DNA of 64,000 nt from Rheinheimera sp. SA_1 (GCF_001669775.1 NZ_LXWK01000011.1:310001-374000), one strand, 5' to 3'; shown: positions 25,735 through 36,132, numbered from the stretch's first letter. Translations and numbers: made by a program. The notes: generated by a model from the sequence alone, not told the origin.

Positions 25735-28116
25735 GTGAACCCTTATCTACCCGAAAATATTATGTCGCGTGGGGCCTTTTATTGGGCAGTCGTGGTGCGG
25801 ATATTTGCCGTGTTCGTTGGCTGTTTATTGCTGGCGCCCCTTGGCAGCGCCAATACGCCAATAACTCAATGGCAACCAAAACCACTACCAATGCTCGCCG
25901 CCAGCGGCTCCTTTACCGCAGAAGACCAACAATTGCTGCAAAGCTTGGTCGCCGATGCCACGCCGGCACAAAAAATACGTATATTGTTGTTATTAAATCA
26001 ACCGCAAGCTGCCTTGGCAACGCTGCAACAATGGCGCGCCAGCCAACAACAGCTGCGAGCCAATGCCAGCCCGTTTGCAATGATGCCCTATGAATTATGG
26101 GCTCGGGCGCGCTTAACCCGAGACGCGCCCGAAAGTGTATTGCCGCAGGTATTTCAAAAGCTTATTGGCTCCTTGCCAGATCCACAAGCGCATTTGGCAA
26201 CGGCATTTATCGCTCGTGATCCGGCGCAAAATTTAGACCCGTTAAAACAACTGCACCAGCAATTGCTTGAAGCCGCCAGCGAAAAAGCCGCTACCAGCGC
26301 AATAGATCTTAAAAACAAAGCCGATTTACAACGCCGCTATTTCAGTGCCTATGCCGACTATTATTTGCTGTCAAAAGTGCAGCAACAGGCGGCACCATTG
26401 GTAGACGCCGACCGAAACCGGCGTTATCACATTGATACCAAAGTGCTGATCACCACCAGCGAAGGTATTGAACTCTCCGCCATAGTGGTGCGTAGCAAAA
26501 GCCGTTCCGAGCCATTACCGGCCGTTTTAAGTGCGTCGATTTATGCCGATGAAGCCGCAAATCTGCAGCATGCGATCACTGCGGCTGCGCGCGGTTATGT
26601 TGGCGTGATGTCCGATTCACGCGGCAAAAGATTCAGCCGGGCGCGCATTACACCTTATGAAAACGAGACTAAAGACGTGACGGCAGTCATTGACTGGCTG
26701 AGCCGCCAGCCCTGGTGTGATGGCCGGGTGGCGATGTATGGCGGCAGTTACCTGGGTTATACGCAATGGGCGGCGGCGAAAAACCTGCCCAAAGCGCTCA
26801 AAACCATAGTGCCGGCAGCAGCGGCGATTCCGGGGCAAGGCCTGCCGATGGAGAATAATATTTTCCTCAATGCCAATTATGCCTGGCCATTTTTTGTCAG
26901 TAACGGCCGCTACGATGACAACCAGGCCTACCGCACGCACAACGACAATGAGGTTAATCAACGCTGGTACCAAAGTGGCCGTGCTTATCGCGACTTTGAC
27001 CAAATTGCCGGTCAAGCGAATCCATGGCTGCAAAAGTGGCTGCAACATCCGGCTTTTGATTCCTACTGGCAAAGCATGGTGCCCACAGCCGCCGAATACA
27101 AAAACCTCCATATTCCGGTGCTCAGCCTGACCGGCTATTACGATGACGGGCAAATTTCCGCGCTGCAGTATGTCCGCGATCATCAGCGGTATAACCCGAC
27201 AGCGGAACACTATTTAGTGATTGGGCCTTATGACCACTTCGGCGCGCAGCATGGCAGTAATGACGTTTTGCTACGGGAATATCCGCTGGATAAAGTCGCT
27301 CATCTTGATGTATTGGCGCTCACGTTCAGCTGGTTCGATTATGTGCTTAAAGGCCAGCCCAAACCGGCGCTGCTGAAAGACAAAGTCAATTATCAGTTGA
27401 TGGACGACAACAGCTGGCAGCATGCGCCTTCGCTGGCCGCACTGGCGTCGGCCCCACAACGGTTTTATTTTGCCGCGAAAACCACACAAGGTGAGTACGG
27501 GCTCACAACTACAAAACCAACATACGACGAAGCGGCAAAAACAGCGGTAATTGCCACGCAACGGATTGATTTTAAAGATCGCAGCCAAAGTTATAACCAA
27601 CACTATTACCCCTGGCCTTTGCTGCAACCGGCTTTTGTACCTGAAAATGGCCTACTGCTGCAAACCGAGCCCTTGTTAGAAGCGATGGAACTGGCCGGAA
27701 CTTTTAGTGCCAGCTTACTGCTAAGGCTCAATAAAAAAGATGTCGATTTAGGCCTGACCTTGTTTGAAGTGACCCCTGAAGGGCGGTATTTCAACCTGAG
27801 TTATTTGTTGGGCCGCGCCAGTTTTGCCAAAGATCCAGGCCAACGCCAATTGCTGCAGCCGGGTAAACCACAGAGGGTGGTATTGCAGCGTAGCCGGATG
27901 ATTGGCAAAAAAATTGCCAAGGGTAGCAGGTTGTTGTTACTGGCCAATGTCAATCTGAATGCCTTTGCCCAAATCAATTACGGCACTGGCGGCGATGTCA
28001 GTGCGGAATCGATTGCTGATGCTGGTGAGGCGCTGAAACTGGAGTGGTTGGCGGGCAGTTACATTGAGCTGCCGCTTCGGCCGCTGGCGCAAAGTGGCAG
28101 CGCCTTGCACCCATAA
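25735..28116 (+). CDS. Exported CocE/NonD (S15-type) alpha/beta hydrolase
   Basis: 793 residues from GTG 25735, chosen because AAGGAA lies six bases upstream; the open frame further upstream overlaps the divergent regulator gene. A signal segment (AVVVRIFAVFVGCLLLAPLGSAN) predicts export. Residues about 25-200 are a helical N-terminal region. The catalytic domain begins near RYHIDTKVLITTSEGIELSA and has the nucleophile Ser338 in GGSYLGYTQW, with DDGQ and GPYDHFG supplying likely Asp and His. A C-terminal jelly-roll (about 610-780) is typical of the S15 X-Pro dipeptidyl-peptidase/CocE fold. It may cleave peptides, esters or beta-lactam-like amides; the substrate is not predictable. Probably controlled by the divergent ToxR-like regulator. 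Confidence 0.85.
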   Translation: MNPYLPENIMSRGAFYWAVVVRIFAVFVGCLLLAPLGSANTPITQWQPKPLPMLAASGSFTAEDQQLLQSLVADATPAQKIRILLLLNQPQAALATLQQWRASQQQLRANASPFAMMPYELWARARLTRDAPESVLPQVFQKLIGSLPDPQAHLATAFIARDPAQNLDPLKQLHQQLLEAASEKAATSAIDLKNKADLQRRYFSAYADYYLLSKVQQQAAPLVDADRNRRYHIDTKVLITTSEGIELSAIVVRSKSRSEPLPAVLSASIYADEAANLQHAITAAARGYVGVMSDSRGKRFSRARITPYENETKDVTAVIDWLSRQPWCDGRVAMYGGSYLGYTQWAAAKNLPKALKTIVPAAAAIPGQGLPMENNIFLNANYAWPFFVSNGRYDDNQAYRTHNDNEVNQRWYQSGRAYRDFDQIAGQANPWLQKWLQHPAFDSYWQSMVPTAAEYKNLHIPVLSLTGYYDDGQISALQYVRDHQRYNPTAEHYLVIGPYDHFGAQHGSNDVLLREYPLDKVAHLDVLALTFSWFDYVLKGQPKPALLKDKVNYQLMDDNSWQHAPSLAALASAPQRFYFAAKTTQGEYGLTTTKPTYDEAAKTAVIATQRIDFKDRSQSYNQHYYPWPLLQPAFVPENGLLLQTEPLLEAMELAGTFSASLLLRLNKKDVDLGLTLFEVTPEGRYFNLSYLLGRASFAKDPGQRQLLQPGKPQRVVLQRSRMIGKKIAKGSRLLLLANVNLNAFAQINYGTGGDVSAESIADAGEALKLEWLAGSYIELPLRPLAQSGSALHP

Positions 28117-28220
28117 ACCAACGCATAAACGAGCGACTGTAACCGGCAAAATCTGCTATTCAACCGAAGTCGCATAGCGGGTAAAGCTTTGACGCGTTAT
28201 CATCGGCAGCACACCAAGTT

Positions 28221-28242
28221 CTGCACTGTAAAAGCAGTGCAG
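28221..28242. other. Hairpin upstream of the AEC transporter gene
   Basis: CTGCACTG (28221-28228) and CAGTGCAG (28235-28242) form a perfect 8-bp stem with a 6-nt loop. It sits in the 150-bp spacer between the hydrolase and transporter genes with no T tract; it could be a weak terminator or an operator. Confidence 0.35.
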
Positions 28243-28266
28243 GCAACTTAGACGCGGAGCCCGCTG

Positions 28267-29172
28267 TTGGACAATTTTCTCCTGATTTTAATGTACCTTT
28301 GCATCGGCATGCTGGCGCGACGGATCCCGAAATTTACCGACGATACGCCGGTGGTGCTGAATGCTTTTGTGCTTTATATCGCCCTGCCGGCGCTTATTTT
28401 ACAGAAAATTCCGGCGCTGACCTTTTCCACCGCCCTGCTTATCCCAGCTGTGGTGCCGTGGATATTGTTGTTGATTGTGGTGGCGACAGTGTTGTTGTTA
28501 AGCCGGATTTTTGGCTGGAGCCGCGAGATCACAGCGGCCTTGCTCATTGTGCTGCCGCTTGGCAATACCTCGTTTTTGGGTTTCCCGATGATCGAAGCGT
28601 TTTTTGGCGGTGATCATCTGCCATATGCGCTGATTTATGACCAGGTGGGTTCATTTGTAGCGCTGGCAACTTATTCCACTATTCTGGCGGCGGCCTACAG
28701 CCCGAGTGCTGAAAAAGCTACGCTCAAGTCGATGAGCCTGAAAATTGTCACTTTCCCGCCCTTTCTGGCGTTAATGCTGGCGCTGTTACTGCGAAACTTT
28801 AGCTACCCACCCTTGTTTCAGGCACTGATTGATAATCTGGCAGCTACTTTGGTACCGCTGATTATGGTGGCGGTTGGCTTTACCTTGCGCTTTTCGTTGG
28901 GTGGCGAGCGGTTATCACCACTGCTTAGCGGCATTACCATTAAGCTGGTGCTGATGCCGTTATTGGTTTACGCCGGCTGTTATGCACTTGGGTTGGAAGG
29001 TAAAGCGGTGACAGTTTCGGTATTTGAAGCAGCGATGCCACCAATGATTTCTGCAGGCGCTATCGCCATCATGGCTGGGCTGGCGCCACGGATGGTGGCG
29101 AATTTGGTGGGTTTTGGTTTGTTAGTGAGTTTTATCACCTTACCGTTGTGGTATTGGTTGTTACAGATCTGA
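28267..29172 (+). CDS. AEC-family (auxin efflux carrier-type) transporter
   Basis: 301 residues with about ten hydrophobic segments, the inverted-repeat layout of the AEC/MdcF/YfdV family. Typical elements are LNAFVLYIALPALIL near residues 31-45, PLGNTSFLGFPMIEAFFG, and in the second half FEAAMPPMISAGAIA. The start is TTG at 28267, seven bases after GGAG. Bacterial members move organic acids or other anions; the substrate is unknown. The gene is alone and convergent with panP. Confidence 0.85.
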   Translation: MDNFLLILMYLCIGMLARRIPKFTDDTPVVLNAFVLYIALPALILQKIPALTFSTALLIPAVVPWILLLIVVATVLLLSRIFGWSREITAALLIVLPLGNTSFLGFPMIEAFFGGDHLPYALIYDQVGSFVALATYSTILAAAYSPSAEKATLKSMSLKIVTFPPFLALMLALLLRNFSYPPLFQALIDNLAATLVPLIMVAVGFTLRFSLGGERLSPLLSGITIKLVLMPLLVYAGCYALGLEGKAVTVSVFEAAMPPMISAGAIAIMAGLAPRMVANLVGFGLLVSFITLPLWYWLLQI

Positions 29173-29180
29173 TATTTAGT

Positions 29181-29213
29181 GCCCAGGATCAGTCAGATCA
29201 ACTGATCCCGGGC
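29181..29213. terminator. Hairpin between AEC and panP genes
   Basis: GCCCAGGATCAGT (29181-29193) pairs with ACTGATCCCGGGC (29201-29213), with one mismatch. No T tract, so this is a weak call for a shared convergent terminator. Confidence 0.4.
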
Positions 29214-29221
29214 AACTCGCT

Positions 29222-30868
29222 TTAGTCCCGACTCATCGCCAGCAGCTTCGGCAAAAACTCTTTATCCATCGCCGCCAGTTCAATTTGCTCAGCTAACACT
29301 TCATGCAAAATAGCGTCTGTCGTCAATGGGTTGGCTAACACCACCCGAAACACCACCGTATCTTGCCGCTGGTACGTGGCTGGTTTTAACCGGGTCCGTG
29401 ACACAAAAGATTTACCTTCTTCGCGCTGGCGTTTTTGGATAAATTTGGTCAGGCCGCTAATCAGCTCGTTAAATTTCTGCACCCGCACCCACTCACCTTC
29501 GCTCATCGCTTTATGCATCGCTTGCTGCACTGCTGCTGGCACATAACGATAAGTCAGTAAACAAAGCTCCGGCGCAGTGACCAGTTCAAAATCGGCATGA
29601 AGCTCAATCAGTCCGGCAAAATAACGGGCTTTTTCTAAACTACGGTTAATCAGAATTTCATAACCTTCGCGGCCAATCACCTGCAAACAGGCATGTACCA
29701 GCATCGCCATACCCGGGCGTGAGCCCTCAAGCGTCTGACTGCCTAAATCTTTGGAGCCTTTACGCAGGATATATTCGGCGTGATGTTCAATGGCATGGGC
29801 AGCGGACGGATGTTTAAATACCACCATCCCAGCGCCCATCGGCACATACATTTGTTTATGCGCATCAATCGTCACCGAATCGGCACGTTCAATGCCTTTG
29901 AGTAAATAACGATATTTATCAGAGAGTAAAGTCGCACCGCCCCAGGCAGCATCAACATGGAAATGACATTTAAGCTCGGCGGCTAAATCTGCAAGTTCAT
30001 CTAAGGGGTCAACATTACCGGTTTCGGTCGTTCCCGCAACCCCAACAATCGCCACTACGCGGATCGATCGCGCTGCTAAATCGGCAGCCACCCGGCGCAT
30101 TTCGACGCTATCGACTTTATTGTTGGCATCGGTTTTCACCGGGATCAATAAATCACGGCCAATCCCCAGAATATCAGCCGCTTTACGCAGCGAATAATGA
30201 CCACGCTCGGACACCAGAATGGCTAAATCCTGATAACCATAATGACGCATGGCGCGGAATAGACCTTCTTTGGCTACGCCTTTAAAATCGCCGTCCGGCC
30301 GCAATAAGCGGTTACGGGCAATCCATAGCGCCGTCATATTGGCGACGGTACCGCCAGAACAAAATGCGCCTAATGAATGATTGGCGCTATGTAGCCATTT
30401 TTTATAAAAGCCTTCGGTTTCACCATACACCAAGTGGTGCATCATGCCGAGCACCTGACGTTCTAACGGGGTAAAGGCTTTGGAAGTTTCGATTTTCACC
30501 AAATTCTGGTTCAGCCCGACCATCATTTTTGACAGCGGTAACACAAAATAAGGTAAAGCTGACGTCATATGACCGATAAAACTAGGCGCCGCCGTGTGAA
30601 CCGAATGCGCGACCAGTTTTTGCATCATATTTTCAGCATAGTCGGAAACAAATTTTGGCTGTGCCGGAATTTGATAAGCCTGAAAATCACGCTCGATTTG
30701 CCACAGCGGTTTTTCCACCGCGACAATACTTTCGCGCAGAAAACCCGCCAGGTTTTGCGAGATATTCTGCTCGATAATACTGAGCGTGGAGTCTGGCGCT
30801 TCCGGCACCGTGAAAATGCGCCACAGCGCTTCTTCGGAGGCCTCAGCCTGGCGTTTAGGTTCGGTCAT
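29222..30868 (-). CDS. panP: Pyridoxal-dependent aspartate 1-decarboxylase (PanP-like)
   Basis: A 548-residue group II PLP decarboxylase. PanP makes beta-alanine from aspartate for pantothenate and coenzyme A in Vibrio- and Shewanella-type bacteria that lack pyruvoyl PanD. The fold is complete: FIGHMTSALPYF, NHSLGAFCSGGTVANMTALW, VGVAGTTETGNVDPLDEL, HVDAAWGGA, and TIDAHKQMYVPMGAG with the PLP-binding lysine. The length and the segment around FIGHMTSALPYFVLPLSKMM favour PanP over GadB-type glutamate or cysteine-sulfinate decarboxylases. Absence of panD elsewhere would strengthen the call. Confidence 0.8.
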   Translation of the reverse strand: MTEPKRQAEASEEALWRIFTVPEAPDSTLSIIEQNISQNLAGFLRESIVAVEKPLWQIERDFQAYQIPAQPKFVSDYAENMMQKLVAHSVHTAAPSFIGHMTSALPYFVLPLSKMMVGLNQNLVKIETSKAFTPLERQVLGMMHHLVYGETEGFYKKWLHSANHSLGAFCSGGTVANMTALWIARNRLLRPDGDFKGVAKEGLFRAMRHYGYQDLAILVSERGHYSLRKAADILGIGRDLLIPVKTDANNKVDSVEMRRVAADLAARSIRVVAIVGVAGTTETGNVDPLDELADLAAELKCHFHVDAAWGGATLLSDKYRYLLKGIERADSVTIDAHKQMYVPMGAGMVVFKHPSAAHAIEHHAEYILRKGSKDLGSQTLEGSRPGMAMLVHACLQVIGREGYEILINRSLEKARYFAGLIELHADFELVTAPELCLLTYRYVPAAVQQAMHKAMSEGEWVRVQKFNELISGLTKFIQKRQREEGKSFVSRTRLKPATYQRQDTVVFRVVLANPLTTDAILHEVLAEQIELAAMDKEFLPKLLAMSRD

Positions 30869-31058
30869 AGTTTCTCACCGGGTTACTTCAGGCCGTCCAC
30901 AGGTCCAAACCTGTAACGCCGAAAAACAGTAAGTCAAAAGGAGGTCACTGTACTTTATGGGTTGTAAAAAGTCTTCAAAAAACTGTCATCACTCTGCAAA
31001 CTGGTCGGAACAGCACCGGTTTGCAGACGAGGTCAAAGTTTCGAATTTACAGAAGCTA

Positions 31059-31832
31059 TTAGCTGCGAAGGCCAATCCCTTTATTAATCAGATGCATAGC
31101 TATAGCAAACAGCACAGTGATTAAGCTTAGCATCACCGCAAAAGCCACATAGATGTTCACATCCGACACGCCGAGAAAGCCATAACGGAAGGCATTGACC
31201 ATATAGACAATTGGATTCGCCGCTGCCACATGTTGCCAAAAGCCAGGCAATAAAGTCAGCGAATAAAACACCCCGCCCAAATACGTCAACGGCGTCAGCA
31301 CGAAGGTCGGCACTATGCTGATATCGTCAAAGGTTTTCGCATACACGGCGTTAATCAGGCCGCCTAACGAAAACAGCGCTGATGTGAGGACCACAGTGGC
31401 GATAATAACGAACAAATGATGGATCCGAATATCGACAAAAAACAAACTGAGCAAAGTCACAATCAAGCCAACTAACACACCACGTGCCACGCCACCGCCA
31501 ACAAAACCCAGCACAATTACATAGTTCGGCACCGGTGCCACCAACAGTTCTTCGACGTTACGCTGAAACTTAGCGCTGAAAAAACTGGAGGCCACATTGG
31601 CGTAGGAGTTGGTGATCACTGACATCATAATCAGCCCGGGCACAATAAATTCCATATAGGTGAAGCCACCCATATCGCCGATGCGTGAACCAATTAAAGT
31701 ACCAAAAATCAGGAAATACAAAGTCATGGTGATGGCAGGTGGCACTAACGTCTGCACCCAGATCCGCATAAAACGGTTGGTTTCTTTATTGATAATGCTT
31801 TGAAAAGCAATCCAGTTGCGCGCCTGACTCAT
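31059..31832 (-). CDS. yadH: ABC-2 type transporter permease, YadH
   Basis: 257 residues (E. coli YadH 256) with about six membrane helices. It starts NWIAFQSIINKETNRFMRIWVQTLVPP and has the ABC-2 signature region VPTFVLTPLTYLGGVFYSLTLLPGFW. It pairs with the ATPase YadG, whose gene overlaps it by four bases (ATGA). Together they form an inner-membrane exporter of unknown substrate. The gene ends the mpl-ubiX-yadG-yadH run. Confidence 0.92.
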   Translation of the reverse strand: MSQARNWIAFQSIINKETNRFMRIWVQTLVPPAITMTLYFLIFGTLIGSRIGDMGGFTYMEFIVPGLIMMSVITNSYANVASSFFSAKFQRNVEELLVAPVPNYVIVLGFVGGGVARGVLVGLIVTLLSLFFVDIRIHHLFVIIATVVLTSALFSLGGLINAVYAKTFDDISIVPTFVLTPLTYLGGVFYSLTLLPGFWQHVAAANPIVYMVNAFRYGFLGVSDVNIYVAFAVMLSLITVLFAIAMHLINKGIGLRS

Positions 31833-32770
31833 GCTTTTACTCCCTGAGTTTTTTCTGACTGGCCATTTTCGACAAGACTGACAAACAACTCTTCCAGCCG
31901 GTTGGCTTTATTACGCATCGACAGCACCTGAACCCCCTGAGCGGTCAATGCCGCAAACACCGAGTTCACGCCCTGCCCTTTGGCGACATCAATTTCCACC
32001 GTATGCTCGTCAACTTGCCGTATGGTGAAACCGTCCAGCGCCTCGACTTTGGCGGCAGTTGCTAAATCCAGCACAAAGGTTTCTTTGGTCAGTTTGCTCA
32101 AAAGAGCCTTCATGCTGGTGTTCTCAACAATCTGGCCTTTATTGATAATGGCAATATTGCGGCAGAGGTTTTCCGCCTCTTCCAGATAATGGGTGGTGAG
32201 GATAATGGTCACGCCTTGCTGGTTGATTTCTTTCAGGAATTCCCACATCGAACGGCGCAGTTCAATATCAACACCAGCGGTTGGCTCGTCGAGGATCAAC
32301 AGTTTCGGCTCATGCATTAAGGCGCGGGCAATCATCAACCGCCGTTTCATGCCGCCGGATAACTCGCGCGAACGCGCATGGCGCTTTTCCCACAGCCCAA
32401 GCTGGCCTAAGTATTTCTCTGCCCGCACCATGGCAATGGCTTTTGGCACACCATAATAACCAGCCTGATTCACCACAATTTGCAGCACAGTTTCAAACTG
32501 GTTGAAGTTAAATTCCTGCGGCACCAGACCAAGCTGACTTTTGGCGTCTTCCAGCGACGTATCAATATCATAATCAAACACTTTCACCGTACCGGAGCTT
32601 TTATTCACCAGCGAGCTGATGATACCGATACAGGTACTTTTACCGGCGCCATTGGGGCCAAGCAAAGCGAAAAAGTCACCTTGTTGCACCTGTAAATCGA
32701 TACTGGACAGTGCCATGGTACCGCTTTTATAGGTTTTTTTAAGCTGTTGAATATTCAGAGCGAGCGTCAA
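31829..32770 (-). CDS. yadG: ABC transporter ATPase, YadG
   Basis: Walker A is GPNGAGKST, the signature is LSGGMKRR, Walker B is LLILDEP, and the switch histidine is in TTHYLEEAE. Long identical runs to E. coli YadG (QLGLVPQEFNFN, RALMHEPKLLILDEPTAGVD, MRNKANRLEELFVSLV) make the orthologue call firm. The start is placed at TTG 32770: it aligns with the family N-terminus and has AAGGGG six bases upstream. A GTG at 32821, overlapping the ubiX stop as TAGTG, is in frame and would add 17 residues. That alternative is possible through coupling. Confidence 0.92.
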   Translation of the reverse strand: MTLALNIQQLKKTYKSGTMALSSIDLQVQQGDFFALLGPNGAGKSTCIGIISSLVNKSSGTVKVFDYDIDTSLEDAKSQLGLVPQEFNFNQFETVLQIVVNQAGYYGVPKAIAMVRAEKYLGQLGLWEKRHARSRELSGGMKRRLMIARALMHEPKLLILDEPTAGVDIELRRSMWEFLKEINQQGVTIILTTHYLEEAENLCRNIAIINKGQIVENTSMKALLSKLTKETFVLDLATAAKVEALDGFTIRQVDEHTVEIDVAKGQGVNSVFAALTAQGVQVLSMRNKANRLEELFVSLVENGQSEKTQGVKA

Positions 32771-32820
32771 ATTATTCCCCTTCATACCCTTGCGAGTGGT
32801 CAATGCGACCGCAGTCAACA

Positions 32821-33498
32821 CTAGTTTGCTGCTGTGGTGGGCGCCGGTGCATAACCCCAGCGCGGCATGATGTTTTGCGGTAAATTCAAATGGTCCAGAA
32901 TTCGCGCCACCATAAAATCAATTAGATCTTCAATACTTTTCGGCTGATGATAAAAACCAGGCGCCGCTGGCATAATAGTCACGCCCAGTTTGGCGAGCTT
33001 CAGTAAGTTTTCCAGATGCAACGCACTGAGCGGCGTTTCACGCGGTACTAAAATCAGCTGACCTTGTTCTTTAATCACCACATCAGCGGCCCGCTCAATC
33101 AGATTGTCACTCATGCCATAAGCAATAGCGGCAACAGTGCCAGTTGAACAAGGACACACCACCATGGTTTTTGGCGCGGCCGAGCCGGAAGCAACCGGCG
33201 AAAACCAATCATCTTTACCGTACACAGCCAGGAGATCGGGGCTGCACTGCAACATTTCAACCAGCTGCTGCTGACAACTTTGTGGATTGCCGTTGAATTT
33301 TAAATTGTGTTCGGTGGCAAACACCACCCGCGCAGCACTTGAAATCAATAAATGAACTTTGACGTTTTGCGTCAATAGACATTGCAACAGCCGCCAGCCG
33401 TATAAGGCACCGGAGGCGCCGGTAAAGGCCAGGGTGATTTCACGCTCTGGCGCAGGAGTTAAAGTGCCGGGCAAGTTGCTGGTTGAAGATGATGTCAT
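32821..33498 (-). CDS. ubiX: Flavin prenyltransferase UbiX
   Basis: UbiX prenylates reduced FMN with dimethylallyl phosphate to make the cofactor used by the UbiD decarboxylase in ubiquinone synthesis. About 225 residues, with [53 protein letters not shown] and [16 protein letters not shown], all family hallmarks. The ATG at 33498 overlaps the mpl stop as TGATG and has GGGA upstream; another ATG at 33510 is in frame. Operon position between mpl and yadG is clear. Confidence 0.94.
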   Translation of the reverse strand: MTSSSTSNLPGTLTPAPEREITLAFTGASGALYGWRLLQCLLTQNVKVHLLISSAARVVFATEHNLKFNGNPQSCQQQLVEMLQCSPDLLAVYGKDDWFSPVASGSAAPKTMVVCPCSTGTVAAIAYGMSDNLIERAADVVIKEQGQLILVPRETPLSALHLENLLKLAKLGVTIMPAAPGFYHQPKSIEDLIDFMVARILDHLNLPQNIMPRWGYAPAPTTAAN

Positions 33499-34868
33499 CA
33501 GTGTTCCCATTTTTTCTTTAAGGCATCGAGTAATTTGTCATGAATGCCGCCAAAACCACCGTTGCTCATAATGACAATCGAATCGCCCTGGACGGCAGCA
33601 TCTGTAATCAACGTGACCAAATCTGCGATATCGCTGCTGACCTGTGCTTTGTTGCCACAAGCCAAAGCCACATCGGCCAGAGACCAGCCGGAATTCTGCG
33701 GTTCAAATAAAAACACCTGATCGGCGGTTTTGAGCGAAGCAGGCAAAGCTTGTTTATGCACGCCCAGGCGCATGGTATTGGAGCGCGGTTCTAGTACGGC
33801 AAGAATACGTTTTTCGCCCACTTTGTTACGAAGGCCATTCAGCGTGGTATCGATAGCCGTTGGGTGATGCGCGAAATCGTCATACACCGCGATATCAGCA
33901 ACAGTGCCTTTAAGCTCCATCCGCCGTTTTGGCGCAATAAATTTGTTCAGCGCTTCGATAGCAACGGCAATCGGAACACCGGCATGACGGGCAGCCGCCA
34001 GCGCCATCAGGCCATTATCGACACTATGTTGCCCGGTTAAATCCCAGTGCACTTCGCCAAGAACTTCACAACCTGTTTCCCCCTGCAGACTCACACGAAA
34101 GGCACTGCCATCTTTACTTAACAATTCAGTTTTCCAATCCGAACCATAACGCTGCTGCTCACTCCAGCAGCCCATCGTTAAAGTATCATCCACCGCTGCC
34201 ACATTGGCTGGCGAAAGCACTAAACCATTGCCCGGCACCATCCGCAGTAAATGGTGGAACTGGCGTTGAATGGCAGCTAAATCCGGGAAAATATCCGCAT
34301 GGTCGTATTCAAGATTGTTGATAATTAAAGTACGTGGCCGGTAATGCACAAATTTACTGCGTTTATCAAAAAACGCAGTGTCGTATTCGTCCGCTTCAAT
34401 CACAAAAAATGGCGCATCGCCTAAGCGGGCTGACACATCAAAATTCTGCGGAATACCGCCGATTAAAAAACCTGGTTTCAGACCAGCATATTCCAAAATC
34501 CACGCCAGCATCGAAGTGGTGGTGGTTTTACCGTGGGTGCCCGACACCGCCAACACCCAACGGCTTTGCAGCACATGTTCGGCCAGCCACTGCGGGCCTG
34601 AGGTATAGGGCAGATTGGTGTTTAATACATATTCAACGGCCGGATTACCGCGAGACATGGCGTTGCCAATAATCACCAGATCCGGGGCGGGCGCAAACTG
34701 ACTGGCGTCATACCCTTGGGTTAATTCGATGCCAAGCTCTTCTAACTGGGTACTCATCGGTGGATACACATTGGCGTCAGAGCCGGTCACTTTATGGCCC
34801 ATCGCCTTGGCAATCGCAGCAATACCGCCCATAAAAGTGCCACAAATGCCCAAAATATGAATATGCAT
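33498..34868 (-). CDS. mpl: UDP-MurNAc:L-Ala-D-Glu-meso-A2pm ligase (murein peptide recycling)
   Basis: Mpl ligates the recovered murein tripeptide to UDP-MurNAc in the cytoplasm. 456 residues. It starts [15 protein letters not shown], followed by [21 protein letters not shown], the ATP loop [31 protein letters not shown], and the C-terminal [15 protein letters not shown]. The ATG at 34868 has AAGGA five bases upstream and aligns with E. coli Mpl; the ATG at 34883 adds five unaligned residues. It heads the minus-strand run with ubiX and yadGH, divergent from fbp. Confidence 0.96.
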   Translation of the reverse strand: MHIHILGICGTFMGGIAAIAKAMGHKVTGSDANVYPPMSTQLEELGIELTQGYDASQFAPAPDLVIIGNAMSRGNPAVEYVLNTNLPYTSGPQWLAEHVLQSRWVLAVSGTHGKTTTTSMLAWILEYAGLKPGFLIGGIPQNFDVSARLGDAPFFVIEADEYDTAFFDKRSKFVHYRPRTLIINNLEYDHADIFPDLAAIQRQFHHLLRMVPGNGLVLSPANVAAVDDTLTMGCWSEQQRYGSDWKTELLSKDGSAFRVSLQGETGCEVLGEVHWDLTGQHSVDNGLMALAAARHAGVPIAVAIEALNKFIAPKRRMELKGTVADIAVYDDFAHHPTAIDTTLNGLRNKVGEKRILAVLEPRSNTMRLGVHKQALPASLKTADQVFLFEPQNSGWSLADVALACGNKAQVSSDIADLVTLITDAAVQGDSIVIMSNGGFGGIHDKLLDALKKKWEH

Positions 34869-35095
34869 AACCTTCCTTATCATTCCGTTTTAACCACGGC
34901 GGCGCCAGAAAATGGCCGCAAAGATGGCGCATTGTAACAAAAGCGCTTTGGAACAAAAGCAAATAAAACCGGCTGAAAAACTGCAATTTTTCGTTATATT
35001 CTTTACACTACTCGCCGGTGTCTGTCGCATCCATAAAATTCAGAAGTTAACGACGAACACCTGCCCTACAAAGCTACATCAACAAGGACTACAAC

Positions 35096-36067
35096 ATGCG
35101 CCGACTGGCTCCCGTATTACGGCAGGACGGAGTTGATACCGACCTGATTTCCCTGATCAAAACGATTCTGGCCGCTTGTAAGGAAATCTCCTTTCGCGTC
35201 GGTCAGGGTGAATTAGCCGGCGTTTTGGGCTCGACACTGGATGAAAACATTCAGGGCGAAACCCAGAAAAAACTCGATGTGCTGGCCAATGAGCTGCTCA
35301 AAGACATGATTTTAGAAACCGGCGTCGTCAAAGCGATTTCGTCTGAAGAAGAAGACTACACCGTTGCCGGCAACCCGGAAGGCAAGTTTTTGGTGACCTT
35401 CGATCCGCTCGATGGCTCGTCCAACACTGATATCAATAGCCTCATCGGCACCATTTTTTCTATTCTGCCTGCCCGCGCTGATGTTGATGCTGCGGACCAA
35501 GCGCAATTTCTACAGCCAGGCACTGCGCAAATTGCCGCCGGTTATGTGCTGTACGGCCCTTCGACGATGCTGGCCCTGACCACAGGTCAAGGCACCAAAC
35601 TGTATACGCTTGATAAAACCTACGGCGGATTTTTGCTGACGCAAGAAGAAGTTGCCGTGCCGGGTGTGACCGCAGAATTTGCGATTAATATGTCGAATCA
35701 ACGTCACTGGCAGCCGGCAATGCAATCTTATGTTGCCGATTTACTGCTTGGTAAACCTGGCCCACGTGGCAAAAACTTCAATATGCGCTGGATTGCGGCC
35801 ATGGTCGGCGATGTGCACCGGGTATTATGCCGTGGTGGTATTTTTATGTACCCAAGCGACACCAAAGATCCAAACAAACCGAACAAATTACGCCTGATGT
35901 ACGAAGCCAATCCAATGAGCTTTTTAGTAGAACAGGCCGGTGGTCTCAGCAGCACTGGCTATCAGCGGATTATGGAAATAGAGCCGACCGATATCCACCA
36001 GCGGGTGGCAGTGATCCTCGGCTCCAAACATGAAGTGGAAACTTGCCTGAAATATCATCAGTCGTAG
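35096..36067 (+). CDS. fbp: Fructose-1,6-bisphosphatase class I
   Basis: Fbp removes the 1-phosphate of fructose 1,6-bisphosphate in gluconeogenesis. 323 residues. Metal-binding motif [11 protein letters not shown] lies near residues 102-112, SSEEED about 20 residues earlier, and the C-terminal [18 protein letters not shown] is the family signature. AACAAGGACT precedes the ATG. mpl and fbp are divergent neighbours here, as around E. coli 96 min. ppa follows 113 bp downstream with its own -10. Confidence 0.96.
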   Translation: MRRLAPVLRQDGVDTDLISLIKTILAACKEISFRVGQGELAGVLGSTLDENIQGETQKKLDVLANELLKDMILETGVVKAISSEEEDYTVAGNPEGKFLVTFDPLDGSSNTDINSLIGTIFSILPARADVDAADQAQFLQPGTAQIAAGYVLYGPSTMLALTTGQGTKLYTLDKTYGGFLLTQEEVAVPGVTAEFAINMSNQRHWQPAMQSYVADLLLGKPGPRGKNFNMRWIAAMVGDVHRVLCRGGIFMYPSDTKDPNKPNKLRLMYEANPMSFLVEQAGGLSSTGYQRIMEIEPTDIHQRVAVILGSKHEVETCLKYHQS

Positions 36068-36132
36068 AAGAGTTACCAGCTAATTAGAGCAATGAAACCG
36101 GCCAAAACCGTAGCCATTTAAACTGCCGTCGT

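Noticed and set aside
26617-27210. A 197-codon frame antisense to the S15/CocE-like hydrolase gene.
   Set aside because: It lies wholly inside a conserved gene on the other strand and shows no domain or initiation signal.
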